A stretch of DNA of 64,000 nt from Janibacter terrae NBRC 107853 (lineage in GTDB: Bacteria > Actinomycetota > Actinomycetes > Actinomycetales > Dermatophilaceae). The stretch is taken from contig NZ_BCUV01000007.1 of NCBI RefSeq assembly GCF_001591405.1, positions 868,001 through 932,000 of the forward strand. Direction: 5' to 3'. Positions 16,652 through 25,418 of the stretch are shown here, in pieces (the first letter of the stretch is position 1; every line of letters starts with the position of its first letter). The translations under genes were made by a program, and so were the position numbers. The notes beneath the pieces were generated by a model, which was not told where the DNA came from, made no database searches, and worked only from the letters and a program-made list of their open reading frames with translations.

Positions 16652-17290
16652 ATGAGCGAGAACACCACGACCGAGGCCCCCACCGAGGACTCGGCCGCCG
16701 CACCCGCACAGGACGCGGCCCCGAAGAAGACGCGGCGTCAGCTGCTCGAGCGCGAGGGTGAGGTCGCGGCTGACTTCCTCGAGACACTGCTGGACATCGC
16801 CGACCTCGACGGCGACATCGACCTGGACATCGACGGTGACCGGGCCGCCGTCGCCATCGTCGACTCCGACGAGGGACGCGTGCCCCGACGTCTGGTCGGC
16901 CAGGACGGCAAGGTGCTCGAGGCGCTCCAGGAGCTGACCCGCCTCGCCGTGCAGTCCGCGACGGGAGACCGCAGCCGTCTGATGCTCGACGTCGCCGGCC
17001 ACCGGGCCGCCCGCCGCGCCGAGCTGGTGGAGATCGCCCGGACCGCCATCGCCTCGGTGACGGCCGACGGCGAGTCCGTCGAGCTCGAGCCGATGAGCGC
17101 CTTCGAGCGCAAGGTCGTCCACGACGAGGTGCTCGCCGCCGGACTCGTGTCCGACTCGTCCGGGACGGAGCCACGTCGCTTCGTCGTCATCCATCCCGCG
17201 ACGCAGGACTCCGCCCCCACGGAGGAGCTGCCCACGGAAGAGGTGGCTACGGATCAGGCCGACGACACTTCCGCGACGGACGAGGACTGA
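16652..17290 (+). CDS. jag: KH-R3H RNA-binding protein (Jag/KhpB)
   Basis: A 212-residue protein. An acidic N-terminus (1-30) is followed by a KH domain (about 35-115, with RRLVGQDGKVLEALQELTRL) and an R3H domain (about 115-180, with LMLDVAGHRAARRAELVEIA and SAFERKVVH...RRFVVIHP), then an acidic tail. It lacks the separate Jag_N domain found in Firmicutes, as in other actinobacteria. It is an RNA chaperone-like protein tied to cell-wall and division control. AGGAGAAG precedes the ATG. It lies in the conserved yidC-jag-rsmG order. Confidence 0.93.
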   Translation: MSENTTTEAPTEDSAAAPAQDAAPKKTRRQLLEREGEVAADFLETLLDIADLDGDIDLDIDGDRAAVAIVDSDEGRVPRRLVGQDGKVLEALQELTRLAVQSATGDRSRLMLDVAGHRAARRAELVEIARTAIASVTADGESVELEPMSAFERKVVHDEVLAAGLVSDSSGTEPRRFVVIHPATQDSAPTEELPTEEVATDQADDTSATDED

Positions 17291-17294
17291 GGAC

Positions 17295-17308
17295 GTTTCA
17301 CGTGAAAC
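17295..17308. other. parS: parS centromere site 1
   Basis: GTTTCACGTGAAAC, the perfect 14-bp consensus for ParB binding, in the jag-rsmG gap and only 9 bp ahead of the rsmG ATG. Bound ParB would cover the rsmG translation start region. Confidence 0.97.
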
Positions 17309-17317
17309 GCTGGGCCC

Positions 17318-17962
17318 ATGACAGCTGAGCTGCCCCAGGCACCGGAAGGCGCCCGCCGAGTCTTCGGTGGGCGCCTTGCCCGTGCCGAGGACTTCGCCGC
17401 GATCCTCGCCGACACCGGCGTGAGCCACGGCCTCATCGGTCCACGGGAGGTGCCGATCCTCTGGGAGCGCCACATCCTCAACTGCGCCGTGATCGAGGAC
17501 GCCTTCTCACGTGACGCCCGCGTCGTGGACGTGGGATCGGGGGCGGGCCTGCCCGGGGTGGCCGTGGCCATCGCCCGCCCCGACCTCGACCTGCACCTCG
17601 TCGAGCCCATGCTCCGCCGCACGCAGTGGCTGGAGTCCACCGTGGCCGACCTCGGCCTGGACAATGTCACGGTGCACCGGGGTCGCGCCGAGGAGCTCCA
17701 CGGGAGCCTGGAGGGGTCGTACGTGACCGCCCGGGCGGTAGCCCGTCTGGACAAGCTCGCCCGGTGGTGTCTCCCCCTCACCGCGCCCGGCGGCACGATG
17801 GTCGCCATGAAGGGCCGATCCGCGCAGGAGGAGCTCGAGGCGGCCACGAAGGCGCTGCGTCGGCTCGGAGTGGTCGCGAGCCGGATCAGCGCTCACGGTA
17901 CCGAGGTCCTGGCCGAGCCGACTCTCACGGTCGACTGCACGACCGGTCCGCGCACGCACTGA
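17318..17962 (+). CDS. rsmG: 16S rRNA (guanine527-N7)-methyltransferase RsmG
   Basis: A 214-residue SAM-dependent methyltransferase. The N-terminal helix block contains ILWERHILNCAVIEDAF, SAM motif I is VVDVGSGAGLPGVAVAIARP (residues about 69-88), and VTARAVARLDKLARW and a later MKGRSAQEELE complete the RsmG pattern. It methylates G527 of 16S rRNA; its loss gives low-level streptomycin resistance in other bacteria. No clear Shine-Dalgarno is present because a parS lies just upstream. Confidence 0.95.
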   Translation: MTAELPQAPEGARRVFGGRLARAEDFAAILADTGVSHGLIGPREVPILWERHILNCAVIEDAFSRDARVVDVGSGAGLPGVAVAIARPDLDLHLVEPMLRRTQWLESTVADLGLDNVTVHRGRAEELHGSLEGSYVTARAVARLDKLARWCLPLTAPGGTMVAMKGRSAQEELEAATKALRRLGVVASRISAHGTEVLAEPTLTVDCTTGPRTH

Positions 17963-17984
17963 CCGCCGGCATCGCCGCCTGTGC

Positions 17985-18022
17985 ACGCAGGGCACCGTTT
18001 CACGTGAAACGGTGCCCTGCGT
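17985..18022. other. parS: 38-bp perfect palindrome centred on parS site 2
   Basis: The 14-bp parS GTTTCACGTGAAAC is at 17997-18010. The symmetry extends 12 bp further on each side without a mismatch (left arm ACGCAGGGCACC, right arm GGTGCCCTGCGT). In RNA it would form a very stable hairpin after rsmG and could act as its terminator, though there is no U-tract. Confidence 0.9.
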
Positions 18023-18043
18023 CGTCCGCCGCGCGGTCCGCGC

Positions 18044-18057
18044 GTTTCACGTGAAAC
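18044..18057. other. parS: parS centromere site 3
   Basis: GTTTCACGTGAAAC, a perfect consensus 47 bp (start to start) from site 2. The flanks extend the symmetry only slightly (GCGTTTCACGTGAAACGC). Confidence 0.96.
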
Positions 18058-18216
18058 GCCTCGCGGGCCCGACTTTTCCACCACAAGCTGTGGACATCCG
18101 GTGGACAAGTGCCTCGCGGCCCCACGGCAGACCGTCCCCCGGTCCCCGTTTTGGCGTGTCGGGCCGTGGTGGGGTTGTATGGCTGGGCTCGCAGTCCCCA
18201 CAGGAGGAATGTCTCG

Positions 18217-19263
18217 GTGACCTCACCACGCTCCGTCGTCATGGGTATCGGTTGGCCGGCAGTCGCCGGACCTGCGGAGACCGCACCGGTCGGATGGCTC
18301 GGAGGTGAGGGAGGCGACCAGCCCGCCGAGGGGCCGAGCCTGACCTCGGCGCCCTCTGGGTCAGCGCAGCCGACCGCCCAGCCGGGGCCGAGCACGCCGG
18401 ACGTGGGGCGCGTGCCGACTCCCGCTCCAGCGGCCACCCTGCCCCGGCCGGACCGGCCGCGGGTCATCACCGTGTCCAACCAGAAGGGCGGTGTCGGCAA
18501 GACGACGAGCGCAGTCAACCTCGCCGCGGCACTCGCCCAGGCGGGTCTGCGTGTCCTCCTCATCGACACCGACCCCCAGGGCAACGCGAGCACCGCTCTG
18601 AACATCGACCACCGCGCCGAGGTGCCCTCTGTCTACGACGTGCTCGTCGACGGCACGCCGATCGCGGATGTCGTGCAGCCATGTCCGGAGGTGGACAACC
18701 TGTGGTGCGTGCCGGCGACGATCGACTTGGCCGGTGCGGAGATCGAGCTCGTCTCGCTCGTGGCGCGGGAGAGCCGGATGACGAAGGCGATCGCCGCGTG
18801 GATGCAGACCGCGCAGGATCGAGGCGAGGAGCGCATCGACTACGTGCTCATCGACTGCCCGCCCAGCCTGGGCCTGCTGACCGTCAACGCCTTCGTCGCC
18901 GCTGACGAGGTGCTCATCCCGATCCAGTGCGAGTACTACGCCCTCGAGGGCCTGAGCCAGCTGCTCAACAACATCGACCTCATCCGCACCCACCTCAACC
19001 CGGCGTTGCACGTCTCGACGATCCTGCTGACGATGTACGACGGACGGACCCGGCTGTCCTCCCAGGTGGCGCAAGAGGTGAGGGAGCACTTCCCCGAGCA
19101 GGTCCTCGAGGCGACGATCCCCCGTTCGGTGCGGGTATCGGAAGCCCCGAGCTTCGGGCAGACCGTGATCACCTATGACCCCCAGAGCACCGGCGCCCGG
19201 TGCTACCACGCAGCAGCCGCCGAGATCGCGCACCGCGGCGCAGAGCAGAAGGACAACGCATGA
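18217..19263 (+). CDS. parA: chromosome partitioning ATPase ParA
   Basis: A 348-residue ParA/Soj ATPase. After an approximately 80-residue Ala/Pro/Gly-rich, probably disordered N-terminus come the deviant Walker A KGGVGKTT (90-97), the switch [12 protein letters not shown] and the motif [20 protein letters not shown]. It moves ParB-parS complexes using the nucleoid-bound ATPase gradient. The GTG at 18217 was chosen because AGGAGG lies 10 nt upstream. An upstream ATG reading (18109) would start in the DnaA-box-like region, and an internal ATG at 18241 is possible. Confidence 0.95.
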   Translation: MTSPRSVVMGIGWPAVAGPAETAPVGWLGGEGGDQPAEGPSLTSAPSGSAQPTAQPGPSTPDVGRVPTPAPAATLPRPDRPRVITVSNQKGGVGKTTSAVNLAAALAQAGLRVLLIDTDPQGNASTALNIDHRAEVPSVYDVLVDGTPIADVVQPCPEVDNLWCVPATIDLAGAEIELVSLVARESRMTKAIAAWMQTAQDRGEERIDYVLIDCPPSLGLLTVNAFVAADEVLIPIQCEYYALEGLSQLLNNIDLIRTHLNPALHVSTILLTMYDGRTRLSSQVAQEVREHFPEQVLEATIPRSVRVSEAPSFGQTVITYDPQSTGARCYHAAAAEIAHRGAEQKDNA

Positions 19264-20402
19264 GTGACAAGCGACGTGGGCTCGGGCGCGGCCTGGGCGC
19301 CCTGATCCCGGATGCAGGCACGGCAGGTCGGGCGACCGAGCGGCCGGTCGACGTCTTCTTCCGGGACCAGGACCGCCCCGCCGTGCCCAACACGGTCGCC
19401 GGCAGGCTCGCCGCAACACCCACGGGCAACGCCGCCGGCGCAGGGTCCGTCGGTGCGGACTCTTCGGGCGTGGGTGCACGGGACGCGGACCAGTCGCAGG
19501 AGGGAACCTCGCCGGGGTCGGTCGCGGGGACGCACGAGGGCGGCCCCGGGGCTGCCGACGCCCAGCCCGGAGGGCTGGCGCCCGTCCCCGGGGCCAGCTT
19601 TGCCGAGGTCCCCGTCGCAGCCATCCGACCCAACCCGAAGCAACCGCGCAGCGTCTTCGACGAGGACGACATGGCCGAGCTGGTCCACTCGATCCAGGAG
19701 ATCGGCGTCCTCCAGCCGATCGTCGTCCGGCCGGTCACGGGCGACGACGACATCGCCTACGAGCTGATCATGGGTGAGCGCCGTTGGCGCGCCAGCCGCG
19801 AGGCCGGCAGGGAGACCGTGCCGGCGATCATCAAGGCCACCGAGGACGACGAGCTCCTGCGGGACGCCCTCCTGGAGAACCTGCACCGGAGCAACCTCAA
19901 CGTCCTCGAGGAGGCCGCGGCCTACCAGCAGCTGCTGGACGACTTCGGGTGCACCAAGGAGGAGCTCGCCGGGCGGATCGGCCGCTCCCGACCGCAGATC
20001 TCCAACACCCTGCGCCTCCTGCGCCTGCCGCCCATGGTGGCTCGTCGCGTGGCGGCCGGGGTCCTGAGCGCGGGCCACGCGCGCGCGCTCCTCACCCTCG
20101 ACGACGGCGATCAGATGGAGCGGCTGGCCCAGCGCATCGTCGCCGAGGGGCTGTCGGTGCGCACGGTCGAGGAGATCGTCGCCCTGGGCATGGAGCCGGA
20201 GAAGGAGAGGCGTGCGGGGCCGCGTGCCGGCGCGCACCATCCCCAGCTCGACGACCTCGCGGGCCGGATCAGCGACCGGCTCGACACGCGGGTCAAGATC
20301 AACCTCGGTCAGCGCAAGGGGCGGATGACGATCGAGTTCGCGTCGATCGAGGACCTGCACCGTGTCCTCGGCCAGATGGGCGTCGACCCCGACCACGGCT
20401 GA
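19260..20402 (+). CDS. parB: chromosome partitioning protein ParB
   Basis: A 380-residue ParB CTPase/DNA clamp. The N-terminal ParA-stimulating peptide is [18 protein letters not shown] Gly/Ala-rich linker (about 30-115) follows, then the CTP-binding domain with GERRWRA and ENLHRSNLN boxes, the HTH ([20 protein letters not shown]) that reads parS, and a C-terminal dimer domain. The ATG at 19260 overlaps the parA stop (ATGA). Three parS sites lie just upstream in this window. Confidence 0.97.
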   Translation: MSDKRRGLGRGLGALIPDAGTAGRATERPVDVFFRDQDRPAVPNTVAGRLAATPTGNAAGAGSVGADSSGVGARDADQSQEGTSPGSVAGTHEGGPGAADAQPGGLAPVPGASFAEVPVAAIRPNPKQPRSVFDEDDMAELVHSIQEIGVLQPIVVRPVTGDDDIAYELIMGERRWRASREAGRETVPAIIKATEDDELLRDALLENLHRSNLNVLEEAAAYQQLLDDFGCTKEELAGRIGRSRPQISNTLRLLRLPPMVARRVAAGVLSAGHARALLTLDDGDQMERLAQRIVAEGLSVRTVEEIVALGMEPEKERRAGPRAGAHHPQLDDLAGRISDRLDTRVKINLGQRKGRMTIEFASIEDLHRVLGQMGVDPDHG

Positions 20403-20424
20403 GCCGCGATGGTGTGGCCACGTG

Positions 20425-20462
20425 CGAGAGGGCCCCGAGGCAATCGCCTCGGGGCCCTCTCG
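20425..20462. terminator. bidirectional terminator between parB and trxA
   Basis: A 17-bp perfect GC-rich stem with an AATC loop (arms starting CGAGAGGGCCCCGAGGC), between the convergent parB and trxA genes. Confidence 0.85.
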
Positions 20463-20503
20463 TTGACGGCGACGGGACGAAACCCGTTGCAGCGCAGGTG
20501 AAC

Positions 20504-20827
20504 TCAGCCGACGAAGGGCTCAAGCTCCTTGACCAGCTTGGGCTTCGGCATGGCACCGACGATCGTCTTGACGATCTCGCCACCCTGGAAGACGTGCATC
20601 GTCGGGATCGAGGTGATCCCGTAGCGCGCGGTGATCTGCGGGTTGGCGTCGGTGTCGAGCTTGACGATCTTCAGCTTGCCGTCGTACTGACCGGACAGCT
20701 CCTCGAGGACCGGGGCGACCGCGCGGCACGGGCCGCACCAGGTGGCCCAGAAGTCGACGAGCACGGGGGTCTCGCTGCTGAGGACGTCCTGGTCGAAGGT
20801 GGCGTCGGTGGTGGGGGTGGTGGCCAT
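20504..20827 (-). CDS. trxA: thioredoxin
   Basis: A 107-residue classical thioredoxin. The active site WCGPC is at residues 30-34 within VLVDFWATWCGPCRAVAP, and the cis-Pro is in TSIPTMHVFQGGE. It reduces cytosolic disulfides with electrons from TrxB. GAGGAAG precedes the ATG at 20827. It is the second gene of a trxB-trxA operon (34-bp gap). Confidence 0.97.
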   Translation of the reverse strand: MATTPTTDATFDQDVLSSETPVLVDFWATWCGPCRAVAPVLEELSGQYDGKLKIVKLDTDANPQITARYGITSIPTMHVFQGGEIVKTIVGAMPKPKLVKELEPFVG

Positions 20828-20861
20828 GGGTGGGTCTTCCTCTCTCGGGGTGGTTCGGTGG

Positions 20862-21881
20862 TCAGCGGGCGCCGACGGTGCCGGCGACGGGGTAGTCCTG
20901 GGCGATGAGGGCCTGGTCCTGCGCCGGAGCGGCCGCGCCCTCGCGGGCGGCGAGCCAGCGCTCGGCGTCCAGCGCGGCGGAGCAGCCGGAGCCGGCGGCG
21001 GTGATCGCCTGCCGGTAGGTGTGGTCGACGAGGTCACCGGCGGCGAAGACGCCGTCGACGTTGGTACGCGTCGAGCGGCCGTCGACGAGGACGTAACCCT
21101 CGTCGTCGAGGTCGACGATCCCTTGGACGAGCTCGTTGCGCGGGTCGTGGCCGATGGCGACGAACAGACCGGTCGCCGCCAGCTCGCGGCTCTCACCCGT
21201 CACGGTGTCGCGCAGTGTCACCCCGGTCACCTTGTCCTCGCCGTGGATCGCGGTGACCTCGGAGTTCCACGCGAAGCGGATCTTGTCGTTGGAGTGGGCG
21301 CGCTCGGCCATGATCTTGCTGGCCCGCAGCTCGTCGCGGCGGTGGACGATCGTCACGGAGCGGGCGAACTTCGTCAGGAAGGTCGCTTCCTCGACGGCCG
21401 AGTCCCCACCGCCGACGACGACGATGTCCTGCTCGCGGAAGAAGAAGCCGTCGCAGGTGGCGCACCAGCTGACGCCGTGGCCGGACAGGCGCTTCTCGTC
21501 GGGCAGCCCGAGCTCACGGTAGGCGGAGCCCATCGCGAGGATCACGGCGTGCGCGCGGTGGGTGGTCCCCTCACCGTCGGTGACGACCTTGACGTCACCG
21601 AGGAGGTCGACCGAGGAGACGTCGTCGGTGACGATCTGCGCACCGAACCGCTCCGCCTGGGCGCGCATGTTGAGCATGAGGTCGGGGCCCATGATGCCCT
21701 CGACGAAGCCGGGGAAGTTCTCGACGTCCGTCGTGTTCATCAGGGCGCCACCTGCGGTGACGGAGCCCTCGAAGAGCAGTGGCTCGAGGTTGGCGCGGGC
21801 GGCGTACACGGCCGCCGTGTAGCCCGCTGGGCCCGAACCGATGATGATGACGTCGTGGATGTCGGTGCTGGCGTCGGCCAC
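20862..21881 (-). CDS. trxB: thioredoxin-disulfide reductase
   Basis: A 339-residue low-Mr flavoprotein. It shows the FAD motif [20 protein letters not shown], the redox-active WCATCDG (about residues 139-145), the NADPH motif [16 protein letters not shown] and the C-terminal FAD block [20 protein letters not shown]. It reduces thioredoxin with NADPH. The GTG start at 21881 has AAGGA upstream. An ECF-type promoter (GGAAC-N17-CGTT) lies about 55 bp upstream, fitting control by the SigM-like factor encoded nearby. Confidence 0.97.
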   Translation of the reverse strand: MADASTDIHDVIIIGSGPAGYTAAVYAARANLEPLLFEGSVTAGGALMNTTDVENFPGFVEGIMGPDLMLNMRAQAERFGAQIVTDDVSSVDLLGDVKVVTDGEGTTHRAHAVILAMGSAYRELGLPDEKRLSGHGVSWCATCDGFFFREQDIVVVGGGDSAVEEATFLTKFARSVTIVHRRDELRASKIMAERAHSNDKIRFAWNSEVTAIHGEDKVTGVTLRDTVTGESRELAATGLFVAIGHDPRNELVQGIVDLDDEGYVLVDGRSTRTNVDGVFAAGDLVDHTYRQAITAAGSGCSAALDAERWLAAREGAAAPAQDQALIAQDYPVAGTVGAR

Positions 21882-21935
21882 GGGTGAAGTCCTTGCGTCG
21901 TTGGGGCGCCGGGGGGCGCGGGGTCTGACGGTGAC

Positions 21936-21961
21936 AACGCCATCGTAGGTGCGTCTGTTCC
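21936..21961 (-). promoter_or_regulatory. ECF sigma-type promoter of trxBA
   Basis: On the minus strand, -35 GGAAC (complement of 21957-21961) and -10 CGTT (complement of 21936-21939) are separated by 17 bp. This matches disulfide-stress ECF promoters (SigM/SigR type). A sigM-like gene lies two genes upstream. Confidence 0.6.
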
Positions 21962-21999
21962 AGCGGGTCGCAGGTCGACCGGCCGGCGACGCTGCTCGG

Positions 22000-22749
22000 T
22001 CAGCGGACGGGGACGTCGACCGGGTCGGACCAGATCGGCGCGCACCCCTCGGTGACGGCCCACGCCCGGGCCCCCCCGTCGGGGAGCGCCTGCGCGATGA
22101 GCAGCAGACCCGGAGCCCCGTCGAAGGTGGCCACGTCGACGACGACGGCGGTCATCTGGGGCTGGCCCAGCCGCGCGAGGCAGTCGGTAGCGCCGGCGGC
22201 GGTGGTGAGGGTCCCGAGGACGTCGTCGTCCTCGTTGGCCTTGACCGATCCGGGGTCCTCCAGGAGCCGGGCGGCGTCGTCGCCGGCGGTGCCCCGGGTG
22301 TAGTCCCTGCCCGAAGCGGTGATGGCGAAGGCGGGCGCCTCCGACGCCGAGGCGGTGGACGAGTCCTTGCCCTCCCGCGGGGCAGCGGCATCGCTGCCCT
22401 GACGGGACTCCTGCTGGGCCGTCTGCGCGGACGAGCCTGCCTCGTCGGAGCCCCCGGCGCTGCGCTCCAGGATGAGCCCACCCACGCCGAGGACCATGAC
22501 GAGGGCCGCGGCGGCCGCGAGCACCAGGGGCGCCGAACGGTAGCGGCGACGCGGCCGTGCCTCGTCGGGGTCGTCCATCTCGCTGAAGAAGGTCGAGGTG
22601 TCGTCCTCGCCCGCAGACGCGACCCGCTGGGCGTGCTCGTCCTCGAGCGTGGCGCGGATGCGCTCGGCGAGGTCGGCGGGCATGGGCCCCTTCTCCTTCA
22701 GGCCGGAGAGCAGGTGACGCATGCCGGTGGGGTCCTGGTCGTCAGTCAT
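22000..22749 (-). CDS. single-pass membrane protein, putative anti-sigma factor partner of SigM
   Basis: A 249-residue protein: a cytoplasmic N-terminal part of about 70 residues ([20 protein letters not shown]...), one membrane helix (about 73-94, [20 protein letters not shown]), then an Ser/Ala-rich extracellular linker and a folded outer domain with two Cys. Its position right after, and overlapping, an ECF sigma gene is the usual place for a cognate anti-sigma factor. I see no HxxxCxxC zinc-anti-sigma motif, so this is inference from context. The ATG at 22749 has GGGAGG 8 nt upstream. Confidence 0.6.
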   Translation of the reverse strand: MTDDQDPTGMRHLLSGLKEKGPMPADLAERIRATLEDEHAQRVASAGEDDTSTFFSEMDDPDEARPRRRYRSAPLVLAAAAALVMVLGVGGLILERSAGGSDEAGSSAQTAQQESRQGSDAAAPREGKDSSTASASEAPAFAITASGRDYTRGTAGDDAARLLEDPGSVKANEDDDVLGTLTTAAGATDCLARLGQPQMTAVVVDVATFDGAPGLLLIAQALPDGGARAWAVTEGCAPIWSDPVDVPVR

Positions 22750-23359
22750 GGCCACCTCCCTTCGTCTGCGAGTGGCCTGATGTGTCTGACGAGCCAGCGG
22801 CCCGCGAGGTTCCCTCGGTCGACCCGAGGGCGCGGGCGAGGGCCTCCCGGCCGCGCGAGCAGCGGGACTTGATCGTGCCGGGTGCGACCTCGAGGATCTC
22901 GGCGGCCTCGGCCACCGGGACGCCGTGCATGTCGACGAGGACGAGGGCCAGCCGTTGCGCCTCGGGGAGGGCGCGGAGCGCCTCGTGGACGGCGAGCCGG
23001 GTGTCCACGCCGGCCGTGGCGTCCGGGGCCGTGGGCGCGCGCGCGATGACCTCGTCGGTGAGCTCGCTCGAGGGACGGGCCCGTCGCGTCAGGTCGATGC
23101 AGGCGTTGACGACGATGCGGTGCAGCCAGGTGGTGACCGCAGAGTCGCCCCGGTAGGAGCTCGCCCTGCGGAAGGCGGAGACGAAGCCCTCCTGCACTGC
23201 CTCGGCGGCGAGCTCTCGGTCACCGCAGACGCCGACCGCGACGGCCCACATGCGGTCCCGGTGCCGCCGGTAGATCTCGGCGAAGGCGTCCGGGTCCCCC
23301 TCGACGTGACGTCGCAGGAGGAGCCGGTCGTCGACCTCGGCCAGGGCGGTGTCGGTCAT
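22742..23359 (-). CDS. sigM: ECF RNA polymerase sigma factor, SigM type
   Basis: A 205-residue ECF sigma factor. Region 2 covers about 20-90 (DAFAEIYRRHRDRMWAVAVG, AVTTWLHRIVVNACIDLTRR). Region 4 covers about 120-180 (ALRALPEAQRLALVLVDMHG, then VPVAEAAEILEVAPGTIKSR). The ending SRCSRGREALARAL is typical. It precedes a putative membrane anti-sigma gene, and trxBA follows under an ECF promoter, the arrangement known for actinobacterial SigM. It likely responds to disulfide or envelope stress. Confidence 0.88.
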   Translation of the reverse strand: MTDTALAEVDDRLLLRRHVEGDPDAFAEIYRRHRDRMWAVAVGVCGDRELAAEAVQEGFVSAFRRASSYRGDSAVTTWLHRIVVNACIDLTRRARPSSELTDEVIARAPTAPDATAGVDTRLAVHEALRALPEAQRLALVLVDMHGVPVAEAAEILEVAPGTIKSRCSRGREALARALGSTEGTSRAAGSSDTSGHSQTKGGGHD

Positions 23360-23371
23360 CGGGCCCGGCTC

Positions 23372-25306
23372 TCAGCGGACCGTGATCTCGCCGAGCGCGG
23401 CACGGAAGCGGCCGTCGTCGCTGGGCGCCAGCGAGGTGAACCACACGGTGACGTACTGGGCTCGGACCGGGGACGCCGGCTGGAGGGTGACCTCACCGGT
23501 CCGTCCCTGCGTCCGGCCGATCTCGTCGCCGGAGCTGGTCGCCTGGTCGCCGCCGTAGACGGTGGCCTGGGCGGTGGTCGGGAGCTGGAGGGTCACCGAC
23601 GAGACGTCCTGGGCCTGTCCGAGGTCGACGGTGATGCCCACGCCCTGCTTGACGCCCCCGAAGGCCTCGCTGCCGTACCCCTCGGTCGTCCAGGTGGTCG
23701 AGGGGTCACCGTCGTAGACCCGCTGGACCTCGGCATTGTGCTCGACACCGTCCCCCGGCGGGGGGTCGAAGCCGGCCGCGTTGAGGATGCCCAACGGCTC
23801 GTCACCGGTGGCGCCACGGTTGGAGCGGGTGCTGCTCGAGACCTCGCTGGTGGCCACGGCCGTGGTCTCGTCGCCCCCGAGGATCTTGCCCAGGTCGCTG
23901 CCCTCACCGATGTGGGAGACGCCGATGCCGCCGATGACGCAGGCGATGAGCACGAGGCCGGCCATGAGCACCAGGACGAGGTTGGACTGGCTGCGGCTCG
24001 GCGGTGCGCCGGCCTCGGCCGGCAGCAGGGGGGCCGGGGCCTCCAGGTCGGCGGTCACGGCGGCCGACCCCAGGGAGCTGCGGGTGCGCTGGTCGGCGCG
24101 GATCGCCTCACGGCGGGCGCGGGCGTCCTGCAGGGCCTCCTTGGAGCGCCCGCTCGCCGTCTTGGCGACACGACCCAGCCGGTCACCGATGACCTTGCCG
24201 CCGGTGCCCACGGCACCCGCTGCGGCTGCGGCCGCCGCTGCTGCCGCGGCGGCGGCAGCAGCCGCAGCCCGACCGGCCTGCGTGTCGTCACCGTCCTCCG
24301 GTGCGTCTTCGCGCTCACCACCGGCGGCCCGGGGGATGACCGCGGTGGGCTCGTCGTCCGCGTCGAGCGCGATCTCCCGCGTCACCTGGTCCTCGGGGAG
24401 GGCGGTCTCCTCCGCACGGGGGGTTGCACCGACCACCCGGATGGCGGTCGTCGGTGTGTCGTCGTCGGCGCGGCTGTCGGCGGCATGGCCCGGCACGGCA
24501 GGCGTGGTCGCCGCGGACCGGGCCCCGGGGCTCGTGCGCACGGCGCCGGCGAGCGGGATGCGCGACCACGGGGCGATCTGGGCGGCGTAGTCCCCGGGTG
24601 AGTCGGGCCCGGTGCCCTCGGCGAGGGTCTCGCGGCAGATCGTGTCCAGATCGCCCGGGACGCCCACGGCGACCCGGGAGGGGGCGGGCGGGCCGTCGCC
24701 TCCGGTGGCGGCGCTCGGCAGGCTCGACGGGCGCTGGAGGGGCCAGGTCGCGGTCAGGCCGGCGTAGGCCAGGGCCACGACCCCCACGGCGTCGTCGCGG
24801 TCGGCGTCCTCGCCCTCGGACTCGATCCCGGACAGCGCGGCGATCGTGGCCAGGCCGCGCACCTTGACGCGTCCGTCGGAGGTGAGCAGGACGAGGTCCG
24901 GGCCCAGGGCGAGGTGGTGCAGGCCGCGGCTGCGGGCGGCCTCGAGTCCGGTGGCGACCTCGCCGGTGATCCGACGGACCTCCTCGGCGGGCAGGCCGTC
25001 GCCCCCGATCAGGTCGGCGTAGGTGCGCGCGCCGTCGCCGACGCCGTCCTCGGCGACGAAGGACAGCCCGCCCTCCGTGCCGACGTCGAGGATGCGGACC
25101 AGCTGTGAGGCCTCCACCCCGGCCGCGCGCCGTGCGGCGTCGAGCCCGGCCGCCGTCTGCGGTGCGTCGGCGGCCATGACGAGCAGGGTGACGTCGCGGT
25201 CGAGCGTCGTGTCCCGGGCGCTCCAGCGCTCGGCACCAGCGATCGTCTCGATCCTGCTGCCGACCGTGTATCGACCGAGCTCCGTCCCCGGGTTCACCCC
25301 GTGCAC
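23372..25306 (-). CDS. membrane-anchored pseudokinase, MviN-associated
   Basis: About 644 residues. The N-terminal kinase-like fold (about 1-250) has no catalytic features: where HRD and DFG would be, the sequence reads GLHHLALGPDLVLLTSDGRV then KVRG. An acidic linker with an 18-residue poly-Ala run follows, then a basic stretch, one membrane helix (LVLVLMAGLVLIACVIGGIG) and an outer jelly-roll-like domain (FDPPPGDGVEHNAEVQRVYD, then STTWTT). In mycobacteria the same parts form the C-terminus of the fused MviN; here they are a separate gene behind murJ. The GTG at 25306 has GAGAGGG upstream; an ATG at 25342 is the alternative. Confidence 0.75.
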   Translation of the reverse strand: MHGVNPGTELGRYTVGSRIETIAGAERWSARDTTLDRDVTLLVMAADAPQTAAGLDAARRAAGVEASQLVRILDVGTEGGLSFVAEDGVGDGARTYADLIGGDGLPAEEVRRITGEVATGLEAARSRGLHHLALGPDLVLLTSDGRVKVRGLATIAALSGIESEGEDADRDDAVGVVALAYAGLTATWPLQRPSSLPSAATGGDGPPAPSRVAVGVPGDLDTICRETLAEGTGPDSPGDYAAQIAPWSRIPLAGAVRTSPGARSAATTPAVPGHAADSRADDDTPTTAIRVVGATPRAEETALPEDQVTREIALDADDEPTAVIPRAAGGEREDAPEDGDDTQAGRAAAAAAAAAAAAAAAAAGAVGTGGKVIGDRLGRVAKTASGRSKEALQDARARREAIRADQRTRSSLGSAAVTADLEAPAPLLPAEAGAPPSRSQSNLVLVLMAGLVLIACVIGGIGVSHIGEGSDLGKILGGDETTAVATSEVSSSTRSNRGATGDEPLGILNAAGFDPPPGDGVEHNAEVQRVYDGDPSTTWTTEGYGSEAFGGVKQGVGITVDLGQAQDVSSVTLQLPTTAQATVYGGDQATSSGDEIGRTQGRTGEVTLQPASPVRAQYVTVWFTSLAPSDDGRFRAALGEITVR

Positions 25307-25418
25307 GCTGTCCCTCTCGTCGGTGGTTGCCTGCCGCGCCATCCTAGGTGGACGCGTGGGCTGCGTCCGGGAGCCGCACCCGGGGCGCGTCAGCCGCTGG
25401 GCCGGACGGCCGGCCCGA

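Larger units (their letters stand above)
17963..18216. other. parS-rich intergenic region upstream of parA
   Basis: A 254-bp region with parS 2 and 3 and, at 18074-18108, three near-consensus DnaA-box-like sequences (TTTTCCACC, TGTGGACAT, GGTGGACAA). The parA ribosome site AGGAGG is at 18201-18206. Promoter elements are not clear. Confidence 0.7.

Noticed and set aside
24230-24270. Tandem GCN repeat as a mobile or regulatory repeat
   Set aside because: It is simply the coding sequence of a poly-Ala linker in the pseudokinase, with mixed Ala codons.
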